Assembly: GCA_937862595.1 (NCBI GenBank)
Contig: CALMFL010000344.1
Location: forward strand, 1 to 6,661
DNA: 6,661 nt
Source: an uncultured Fidelibacterota bacterium
GTDB lineage: Bacteria; Fidelibacterota; Fidelibacteria; Fidelibacterales; Fidelibacteraceae
Reading direction: 5' to 3'
The position numbers were made by a program, and so were the translations under genes. This document shows, piece by piece, positions 1 to 5,174 of the stretch (the stretch's first letter is position 1; every line of letters starts with the position of its first letter). The notes beneath the pieces are model-generated. The model was not told where the DNA came from and searched no databases. It saw nothing but the letters and a program-made list of their open reading frames with translations.

Positions 1-979
1 GGTGCCCCATGGCAATATTTGCCAGAGCGTAACCCATGCTCAGGATGCCCTGCCCGCCGAAGCCGGCGATCTTGATCTCGTCCGCCAGGGGTTTAACTTC
101 CGGGACTTTCACGCCCCTGATCTTATCGGTAAGGCTCTTAATGTCCAGCAGTTCGTGAAATTCATCGAAGTGCGGCTGGGGATGAAGGGTGATGACCGGT
201 TCGCGGTCTTCGGATTCGTCCTTTTTGACGCCGGGTTCAAAGTGCTTGGCAAGGACGTCCGTGATCCACTTCTTGGAATTGACCGGGGTCATTTTCCATC
301 CGGTCGGACAGGCGGAAAGGACTTCCACAAAGGAGAATCCTTTTTGATCGATCTGTATTTTCAGGGCCTTGCGCACCGCTTTGCGGGTGCGGGCGATGTT
401 CTTGGCATCGGTGAGCATGACGCGTTCAACGTACACCGGCGCTTCAAGGGTCGCGATGATCTCGGACATGTGCAGGGGGAAGCCTTCGTTCTGCGAGGTG
501 CGTCCGCGCGGCGTTGTGGTGCTCTTTTGCCCGATCAGCGTGGTCGGGGCCATCTGGCCGCCGGTCATGCCGTAAATGGCGTTGTTCACAAAGAAGACCG
601 TCATCTGCTCCCCGCGGTTGGCGGCCTGCAGGATCTCGTTCGCCCCGATGGCGGCAAGGTCGCCGTCCCCCTGATAGGAGATCATGATCGAGTCCGGATT
701 TGCGCGTTTATAGCCCGTAGCGACCGCAGGAGCGCGGCCGTGGGCGGATTGGATATTCCCCACGTCAAAGTAGTAATAGGCGAAGACGGAGCATCCCACG
801 GGCGAGATCAGGACGGTTCTGTCCTGAATGCCGAAATCGCTGATCGCTTCCGCGATCAGTTTGTGTAAAATACCGTGACCGCAACCGGGACAGTAGTGCG
901 TGTTCATGGTTTGCGATCCGCCCTTGAGCACAAATTCGTCGTAAAAACTTGCCGGTTTTTGTAAAACGGTTGATTTCAT
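1..979 (-). CDS. vorA: 2-oxoacid:ferredoxin oxidoreductase, fused beta-gamma subunit (VorA-like), 3' end cut by window edge
   Basis: This is the thiamine-diphosphate-binding catalytic subunit of a cytoplasmic 2-oxoacid:ferredoxin oxidoreductase, which converts a 2-oxoacid plus CoA to acyl-CoA, CO2 and reduced ferredoxin. I translated 326 codons with no stop; the frame is open to position 1. Visible motifs are CPGCGHG at residues 30-36, SPVGCS at 59-64, HGRAPA at 80-85, and the ThDP/Mg motif GDGD at 104-107 with NN at 132-133. C30, C33, C63 and C224 match the spacing of the four [4Fe-4S] ligands known in this family. The beta domain ends near residue 246. After a charged linker (about 247-300) the chain reads EIKIAGFGGQGILSMG (301-316), the usual start of the separate gamma subunit, so the gene appears to be a beta-gamma fusion. 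The ATG is set by GAGG six bases upstream, overlapping the vorB stop codon; the gap to vorB is 9 bases. Substrate class (branched-chain versus 2-oxoglutarate) is inferred from architecture and is not certain. Confidence 0.9.
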   Translation of the reverse strand, partial: MKSTVLQKPASFYDEFVLKGGSQTMNTHYCPGCGHGILHKLIAEAISDFGIQDRTVLISPVGCSVFAYYYFDVGNIQSAHGRAPAVATGYKRANPDSIMISYQGDGDLAAIGANEILQAANRGEQMTVFFVNNAIYGMTGGQMAPTTLIGQKSTTTPRGRTSQNEGFPLHMSEIIATLEAPVYVERVMLTDAKNIARTRKAVRKALKIQIDQKGFSFVEVLSACPTGWKMTPVNSKKWITDVLAKHFEPGVKKDESEDREPVITLHPQPHFDEFHELLDIKSLTDKIRGVKVPEVKPLADEIKIAGFGGQGILSMGYALANIAMGH

Positions 980-985
980 TCCAGA

Positions 986-989
986 CCTC
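986..989 (-). promoter_or_regulatory. Shine-Dalgarno site of vorA, overlapping the vorB stop
   Basis: GAGG on the minus strand lies six bases before the vorA ATG at 979, and its first base belongs to the vorB TAG (989-991). The arrangement fixes the vorA start and suggests that translation of vorB and vorA is coupled, consistent with equal subunit production. Confidence 0.6.
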
Positions 990-2035
990 TATCTGCTTTC
1001 TTTGAATTTTTCAATGATCTCTTTTACAGTGGGAACGTTCCCGCCCATTCGCGTGTGCAGGCCGACGGGTTTTCTCCCGTTCACGGCAAGACGGACGTCG
1101 TCCACCATCTGGCCGGCGCTGAGTTCACAGACGAAAAGAGATTTTATGTTCGGATCCTTCGCAAAGGCGTCGAACTGCGGCGTCGGGAAGGGGAAGAGCG
1201 TAAGGGGACGGAAAAGTCCCGCTTTGATCCCTTCGGCGCGCAGGGTTTCCACGACCGAATGCAGGATGCGGCTGACGATCCCGTAGCCGATGAAAATATG
1301 TTCGGCATCGTCACAGCGGATCGCTTCGTAGCGGATCTCGTTTTTTGCCATTTCGGCATATTTAGCCTGCAGGTGCAGGTTGTGCTTTTCCAGCAGGTCG
1401 GGGTCAAGCTGGATCGAACAGACCAGATTGTGCGAATCCCGGGTGCCCCGGACCGCCCAGGGACGCTCGGGGATGACCTGAACGGGTTCGGGAAACTCCA
1501 CGGGCTCCATCATTTGCCCGATGATCCCGTCCGCCAGGACCACCGCGGGATTGCGGTACTTGTCCGAAAGCTCAAAGGCCAGCATGGTCAGGTCGCACAT
1601 TTCCTGCGCGCTGTTCGGGGCCAGCGTGATCAGACGGTAATTCCCGTGGCCGCCGCCCTTGACGATCTGGTTGTAATCGGACTGTTCGGGCGCGATGTTG
1701 CCCAGTCCGGGACCTCCGCGCATAACGTCTATGATCACGCAGGGCAATTCGGCGCCGGCGAGATAGGAAATGCCTTCCATTTTCAGGCTGATGCCGGGAC
1801 TGGAACTTGCGGTCATGCAGCGGGTGCTGTAGCTTGCGGCTCCGTAGACCATGTTGATGGCGCCGATCTCGCTTTCCGCCTGCAGAAAGGTGCCTCCCAG
1901 GAGGGGGAAATAATAGGCCGCGGCCTCCGCGATCTCGCTGGCGGGCGTGATGGGATATCCGAAGAAGTTTTTACATCCGGCCAGCAACGCGCCGCGTATG
2001 ACCGCCTCATTGCCTTTTATCAGGACTTTCGACAT
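989..2035 (-). CDS. vorB: 2-oxoacid:ferredoxin oxidoreductase, alpha subunit (VorB/KorA-like)
   Basis: This is the 348-residue alpha subunit, of normal length for the VorB/KorA type. It packs against the beta subunit to build the ThDP and substrate site. An N-terminal KVLIKGNEAVIRGALLAG stretch leads into YPITPAS at 27-33, the family's signature substrate-site loop. QAESEIGAI at 52-60 contains the conserved glutamate region of the pyrimidine-binding domain, followed by SSSPGISLKMEG at 77-88 and MRGGPGLG at 105-112. A C-terminal transketolase-like domain begins near 247, with GYGIVSR at 250-256, ELSAGQMVDDVRLAV at 304-318 and RMGGNVPT at 329-336. The GQMVxDVRLAV and GGxVP blocks are typical of VorB-annotated proteins, which is why I prefer vorB to korA, but the two cannot be separated by eye. 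The ATG follows GAGG with a five-base spacer, 11 bases after the vorC stop. Confidence 0.9.
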   Translation of the reverse strand: MSKVLIKGNEAVIRGALLAGCKNFFGYPITPASEIAEAAAYYFPLLGGTFLQAESEIGAINMVYGAASYSTRCMTASSSPGISLKMEGISYLAGAELPCVIIDVMRGGPGLGNIAPEQSDYNQIVKGGGHGNYRLITLAPNSAQEMCDLTMLAFELSDKYRNPAVVLADGIIGQMMEPVEFPEPVQVIPERPWAVRGTRDSHNLVCSIQLDPDLLEKHNLHLQAKYAEMAKNEIRYEAIRCDDAEHIFIGYGIVSRILHSVVETLRAEGIKAGLFRPLTLFPFPTPQFDAFAKDPNIKSLFVCELSAGQMVDDVRLAVNGRKPVGLHTRMGGNVPTVKEIIEKFKESR

Positions 2036-2046
2036 AATAACCTCAG

Positions 2047-2382
2047 CTATCTTGAATTAACGGGATTCATACATTCGATGCAGATGCCGGAACCCTTCCC
2101 GCGATATCCCGGAAGCAGCTTAACGTCCCGGTCGCAATGCGGGCAGTAGCCGTCCTCAAGGCCTTCCACGTTCCGGATGACCGTGATGGCGCGAGGTTCG
2201 GGACAGGTATAGAAACAGGTCCCGCATCCCGTGCATCCCGCACCCGTATAACGGGCGGGACGGTAGCCCATGGCATTCAGGCCGTCGGCAAAATCCAAAA
2301 CATTGACCGGACAGGCGTCCACGCACAGGCCGCAGCCTTTGCAATCGTCCGCCTGGATCACCACACGATTTATGATCGCCAT
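2047..2382 (-). CDS. vorC: Ferredoxin-like subunit (VorC/KorD-like) with extra C-terminal CxxC-CxxC module
   Basis: This 111-residue electron-transfer subunit is the first gene of the oxidoreductase cluster. Two [4Fe-4S] motifs are visible: C14, C17, C20, C24 (CKGCGLCVDACP) and C50, C53, C56, C60 (CTGCGTCFYTCPEP). These would carry electrons from the alpha/beta active site to external ferredoxin. The spacer between the motifs is 25 residues, and the region 71-78 is NVEGLEDG. A third cysteine module follows, CPHC at 80-83 and CIEC at 101-104, separated by 17 residues and resembling a zinc ribbon or rubredoxin knuckle pair. This tail is not part of the minimal family domain as I know it. The start codon is set by AAGGAG with a five-base spacer. 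Subunit assignment rests on motifs plus its place directly before vorB. The vorC symbol is by analogy with methanogen VOR; korD would be the name in a 2-oxoglutarate enzyme. Confidence 0.85.
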   Translation of the reverse strand: MAIINRVVIQADDCKGCGLCVDACPVNVLDFADGLNAMGYRPARYTGAGCTGCGTCFYTCPEPRAITVIRNVEGLEDGYCPHCDRDVKLLPGYRGKGSGICIECMNPVNSR

Positions 2383-2387
2383 AATGT

Positions 2388-2393
2388 CTCCTT
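2388..2393 (-). promoter_or_regulatory. Strong Shine-Dalgarno site of vorC
   Basis: AAGGAG on the minus strand, five bases from the ATG at 2382. It is the best match to the anti-Shine-Dalgarno sequence in the window and sits at the head of the vorCBA cluster, consistent with efficient translation of the first gene. Confidence 0.7.
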
Positions 2394-2676
2394 AAAACAA
2401 CACGCGCTGTCTCGCGCCGTATTCCCTGAATTGACTAATCAAATCTGAAACCAATCTACAAAAAAGAAGAACGACAAAAAAGAAAAATTGCAGATAAATA
2501 CTGATGAAAACGGAATTTTACATGTATCATCAATGAGCAAGAACCAACGATAAAAAACGAGCCGTGAACTTTAATCAGTGAAGAAAAACGAATAATATTT
2601 GTCTTCATCCGATAATTCGTAACTCATGAAATGTGAGAGAAAGGGGCGAGCGATGAGAGACGAATAAATTTTAATG

Positions 2677-2687
2677 CCGAAGATCGG
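2677..2687 (-). terminator. Weak hairpin candidate after rseP
   Basis: On the minus strand CCGA-TCT-TCGG lies just after the rseP TAG and is followed by an AT-rich run (CATTAAAATTTATT). The stem is only four base pairs and the run is not a clean T tract, so this is a poor intrinsic terminator at best. It is listed because it is the only hairpin in the right place. Confidence 0.15.
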
Positions 2688-2690
2688 GTT

Positions 2691-3761
2691 CTATTGGAAC
2701 AAGCGGAACACGTCATTGATGACGGCCAGGATCAGCAGTCCGAAAAGCAGGAACATGCCCGCCTGCTGAATGGCAAGCTTGGTCTTGACCTTCATTTCCC
2801 GGCGCATGATCCCTTCGGCAATGGCGATGATGATATGTCCGCCGTCCAGTCCGGGAATGGGCAGGATGTTCAGCAGGGCAAGGTTCACGCTCAGGATGCC
2901 GATCAGTCCGATGAAGGGCAGGAGGCCTGCCTTGGCGGATTCGCCCGCCAGCTGGCCGATATAGATGATCCCGCCGACATTCTTGAAACTTTCCTGGCCG
3001 GTGACCAGCAGTTTGAGGGAGACAAAGGTCATGTTCAGCCAATAGCCCGTGGTCTTGAAGCCCTGGCCGATCGCGCCGAAAAAGCCCGCCCGTTCCATGC
3101 GGACCGCCGGAGAAACGCCCAGCATGCCGACCTCGACCATCTTGCCGCCGGACAGTGTCTTTTGAAGCATGGGCGTAAGGGTCAGGGTGTTCTCTTCACT
3201 TTCCCGGACATAGCGGACCGTGACGCTTCGGTCGCCGGCGTTCCGGATATAGGCGGCCATTTCGTCCCAGGTGCCGACGCCGATGCCGTCCAGGCTGAGG
3301 ATCCGGTCCCCGGGCAGAAGTCCCGCGGCCGCGGCGGGCGTGTCCTCATAAACCTTGTCGATCACGGGGTCGTTGCTGGAAACGGCGATGCCCCGGATCC
3401 CGCTCATGATGGAAAAAATAACGATGGCGAGCAGGAGATTCATCAGGATCCCCGCCAGGGTCACAAAGACCTTCTGCCAGGTTTTTTTCGCCCGGTATTC
3501 CCAGGGTTGGGGCGGCGTTCCTTCGTAAGAGGCGTCCATGCTTTCATCGATCATGCCCGACATACGGACGTAGCCGCCGAAGGGAATGGCGCCGACGGCG
3601 TATTCGGTGTCGCCGATCTTCTTTTTAACGATATTCGGCGGAAAACCGATGGAAAAGGTCTCGACGCGGATGCCGACGGATTTCGCCGCGAGAAAGTGGC
3701 CGAGTTCGTGAACGAACACCAATATGCTTAAAACAACGATCGTTGCGAGTAAATAGATCAT
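2691..3761 (-). CDS. rseP: RseP-family site-2 zinc metalloprotease, single PDZ
   Basis: This is an inner-membrane intramembrane protease that cleaves transmembrane substrates, such as anti-sigma factors or leftover signal peptides, after a first cut. The 356-residue chain has HELGH at 18-22 in the first membrane helix (zinc ligands H18 and H22, catalytic E19). Next come GAIPFGGYVRMSG at 57-69 (membrane-associated region) and a hydrophobic helix at about 98-118. One PDZ domain follows at about 127-197 (VYEDTPAAAAGLLPGDRI). NILPIPGLDGGH at 298-309 supplies the third zinc ligand, D306, and a last helix spans about 333-348. It is shorter than E. coli RseP, which has two PDZ domains, and nearer the compact single-PDZ type. 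The ATG is set by GGAG with a five-base spacer. The usual neighbours of this gene in many bacteria (dxr, cdsA, uppS) are not here. Its substrate cannot be told from the sequence; the rseP symbol names the family, not a proven sigma-E role. Confidence 0.93.
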   Translation of the reverse strand: MIYLLATIVVLSILVFVHELGHFLAAKSVGIRVETFSIGFPPNIVKKKIGDTEYAVGAIPFGGYVRMSGMIDESMDASYEGTPPQPWEYRAKKTWQKVFVTLAGILMNLLLAIVIFSIMSGIRGIAVSSNDPVIDKVYEDTPAAAAGLLPGDRILSLDGIGVGTWDEMAAYIRNAGDRSVTVRYVRESEENTLTLTPMLQKTLSGGKMVEVGMLGVSPAVRMERAGFFGAIGQGFKTTGYWLNMTFVSLKLLVTGQESFKNVGGIIYIGQLAGESAKAGLLPFIGLIGILSVNLALLNILPIPGLDGGHIIIAIAEGIMRREMKVKTKLAIQQAGMFLLFGLLILAVINDVFRLFQ

Positions 3762-3805
3762 TCCGTCTCCGTTTGGTTTTCAATGCGCCGCGTCAGGCCG
3801 CTCAT
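3758..3805 (-). other. Possible 15-codon leader ORF overlapping the rseP start by ATGA
   Basis: On the minus strand an ATG at 3805 opens a frame reading MSGLTRRIENQTETE and ends in a TGA that overlaps the rseP ATG in the sequence ATGA. The frame could also begin at a GTG at 3826, directly after an in-frame TAG, giving 22 codons. There is no good Shine-Dalgarno sequence before either start. A GC-rich inverted repeat (CCGG-N8-CCGG, 3808-3823) lies immediately upstream. It may be a translational-coupling leader or mere chance; I do not recognise the peptide. Confidence 0.15.
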
Positions 3806-3834
3806 TTCCGGCCCGGGGTCCGGCACCTAAACCC

Positions 3835-3899
3835 CTCAACTTCTCAACTTCTCAACCTCTCCTCTTCTCCTCTTCTCCTTCTCTCCTCCTCCTCTTCTC
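3835..3899. repeat. 8-base tandem repeat grading into a 44-base pure pyrimidine/purine tract
   Basis: On the plus strand, back-to-back 8-mers read CTCAACTT (3835-3842), CTCAACTT (3843-3850), CTCAACCT (3851-3858), CTCCTCTT (3859-3866) and CTCCTCTT (3867-3874). The pattern then decays into CTCCTT and CTC/CTT triplets up to 3899. Every base from 3856 to 3899 is C or T, so the strand carrying the genes' message is uninterrupted A/G there. The tract begins at the stop codon of the lipoprotein gene and ends before the rseP leader. It looks like a microsatellite-type array expanded by slippage. It is too short and spacer-free to be a CRISPR. Any effect on transcription between the two genes is speculation. 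Confidence 0.85.
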
Positions 3900-5094
3900 A
3901 CGGTGTCAATGTCCGGTCCCATACGACAGTTCCCGACGGCGATAATTTTATGACGGAAAGATCGGGGGAGCTGACATAATAGCCCTCCGAAAGATTTTTG
4001 GTTACGAAGATAAATTCTCCCGAGGGGAGTTCCCATAAGTTCAGGGGCAGCCGGGCGGGAAATTCCTTCAGCCAGCGTTCCGTCCCGGAGGGGTTCAGGC
4101 GGCTGACCCAGCCGGTCACTTCATCGTAGAGGTAGGCATAGCTTTCGTCGCGCGTTCCCGTAAGGACCAGGTCGCCGTTCGCCGCTTCGATCAGGGCGTT
4201 GGGCGACTCGCGCAGGGAGATGCCGACCGCCCGGGTCCAGAGCGTTTCTCCGCCGGCGGAAACCTTGACAAGATAGACCTGCTGTCCCGAGTTCAGGCTC
4301 CAGTCCGTATTGGTCGAGTCATAAAGGTTAAGTTCACCCGCCAGAAGATAAGAGCCGTCATCAAGCTCCGTGCTGAAGCTTATTCTGTCGAACCGGTCGC
4401 CGCCGCAGGTCACCGCCCAGAGCGTATCGCCGTCCGCATCGACCTTCACCGCCAGCATGTCGGTCGAGCGATCCTGGAACCAAAGGCTTCCCAGCGCCAG
4501 GCAGCCGTTGTCGGAGGTCGGGTCGCCGGAATCGATCTGTTCATTGTAGATCTTTGGCAGGGTGCGCGCCCAGAGCGTGTCGCCGCTGCGGTCTATCCTG
4601 GAATAGCTCAGGTATTCGTCTTGACCGATATACTTCCAGCCGAAAAGAAAGAGATCGCCGTTCAGCGCCGGTGAAACCCCGTAGGTCCTGTCCGGCATCT
4701 GCATGCTCCAGACACTTTCGCCTTCCAGCGAAAGCTCCCGGAGGGAAAAAGTGTAATAATAATAGGAATTGTCAAGCGCCCCGTAGAGCATGATATTGCC
4801 GTTGTTGAGGTGAAAGACGCGTTCCAGGTAGGGACGCGATTCCAGGGCTATGCCCCGGGTCTGCAGAACGGATCCGCTGGTGTCGATGCGGATGAAAAGC
4901 AGCGAGTCGACGTAATCGTAGGTTTCCCGCTCGTAACGGGATTTCTGCGCGACCACGGTGTAGGTGCCGCTTTCCGAGGGATAAATGCCGTAGGGGATCA
5001 CTTCCACACTGTCCTCTTCCTGCGGGAAAGGCGTGCAGGCGCCCAGGATAAGGACGGCCCAGATCAAGATAAAAATTGAGCGCGGCGGCTTCAT
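3898..5094 (-). CDS. Outer-envelope lipoprotein, probable beta-propeller with GxTxW repeats
   Basis: I do not recognise a named gene. The 398-residue protein starts with a short basic segment, a hydrophobic stretch (about 7-19) and the lipobox LGAC, so cleavage and lipidation at C20 are expected. The +2 residue is Thr, not Asp. The acidic QEED at 25-28 recalls the surface-export signal of Bacteroidota lipoproteins, which is an inference. The rest is built from repeats of about 46-60 residues, each carrying a G-x-T-x-W-like edge strand: W129, W175, W226, W286, W341 and W392, with a weaker copy at SGSVLQ (73-78). Between them are blocks such as NGDLFLFG, DGSYLLAG, NGDLVLTG and SGEFIFV. That pattern fits a six- or seven-bladed propeller. 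No catalytic motif is seen, so a binding or scaffold role is more likely. The ATG is preceded by AAGGA with a four-base spacer. The gene is divergent from the TonB-dependent receptor, so they may share control. Confidence 0.82.
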   Translation of the reverse strand: MKPPRSIFILIWAVLILGACTPFPQEEDSVEVIPYGIYPSESGTYTVVAQKSRYERETYDYVDSLLFIRIDTSGSVLQTRGIALESRPYLERVFHLNNGNIMLYGALDNSYYYYTFSLRELSLEGESVWSMQMPDRTYGVSPALNGDLFLFGWKYIGQDEYLSYSRIDRSGDTLWARTLPKIYNEQIDSGDPTSDNGCLALGSLWFQDRSTDMLAVKVDADGDTLWAVTCGGDRFDRISFSTELDDGSYLLAGELNLYDSTNTDWSLNSGQQVYLVKVSAGGETLWTRAVGISLRESPNALIEAANGDLVLTGTRDESYAYLYDEVTGWVSRLNPSGTERWLKEFPARLPLNLWELPSGEFIFVTKNLSEGYYVSSPDLSVIKLSPSGTVVWDRTLTP

Positions 5095-5174
5095 GGTATC
5101 CTTTTCATTTATGCGATTTTAAAATAATTAAATTGCTTCCTTTTTACAACGTTTTCATTATATATTACTCTTCA
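5095..5174. promoter_or_regulatory. Divergent AT-rich intergenic region between lipoprotein and receptor genes
   Basis: The 80 bases between the two divergent start codons must hold both promoters or a shared control site. The half next to the receptor gene is AT-rich, with a TATATT at 5161-5166 that could act as a -10 element; no well-spaced -35 is visible. If that element were used, the receptor mRNA would have almost no leader. The lipoprotein side shows only its Shine-Dalgarno sequence (AAGGA, 5099-5103, minus). No clear operator palindrome was found. Confidence 0.35.

Larger units (their letters stand above)
2383..2690. other. AT-rich gene-free spacer between rseP and vorC, possible decayed dispersed repeat
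   Basis: No credible gene is seen on either strand; stops are frequent in all frames. The tract is much richer in A and T than the genes around it. It has recurring short words, for example ACGAATAA at 2588-2595 and again at 2660-2667, and the related TGAtGAAAACGGAAT (near 2502-2516) and TGAaGAAAAACGAAT (near 2579-2593). A GA-rich stretch with overlapping GCGA/GAGA words lies at about 2633-2665. Close to vorC there is a TTGA-N4-TCAA inverted repeat (about 2431-2442) and a short GC-rich hairpin candidate (GCGC-N6-GCGC, about 2404-2417). The vorC promoter should lie here, but I could not identify a convincing -35/-10 pair. Confidence 0.5.

Noticed and set aside
2..868. 288-codon open frame on the plus strand
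   Set aside because: It lies exactly antisense to the vorA reading frame, which has clear catalytic motifs; the product has no recognisable domain and a composition typical of antisense frames in codon-biased genes.
1055..2149. 364-codon open frame on the plus strand
   Set aside because: It is antisense to vorB and runs on into vorC. It has no ribosome site or domain, whereas the minus strand encodes conserved motifs throughout.
2404..2417. GCGC-N6-GCGC hairpin in the vorC leader as a riboswitch or attenuator
   Set aside because: It is a single four-base-pair stem built from a self-complementary word with no further conserved structure; there is not enough to call a regulatory RNA.
2631..2647. 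CTCATGAAATGTGAG imperfect inverted repeat as an operator or terminator
   Set aside because: The stem is about four pairs with a mismatch, no T tract follows on either strand, and the spot is far from any start codon.
2694..3731. 345-codon open frame on the plus strand covering almost all of rseP
   Set aside because: Its length is striking, but the product is a His/Asp/Gly-rich antisense translation with no domain, and the minus strand has the HELGH and LDGG motifs. Long antisense frames are expected from this codon use.
3835..3899. Possible CRISPR array
   Set aside because: The units are 8 bases, contiguous and without spacers; this is a microsatellite-like tandem repeat.
3836..4036. 66-codon minus-strand frame across the lipoprotein gene end and the repeat tract
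   Set aside because: It is an out-of-frame shadow of the lipoprotein gene, and its C-terminus is just the translated purine repeat (Glu/Arg/Lys-rich).
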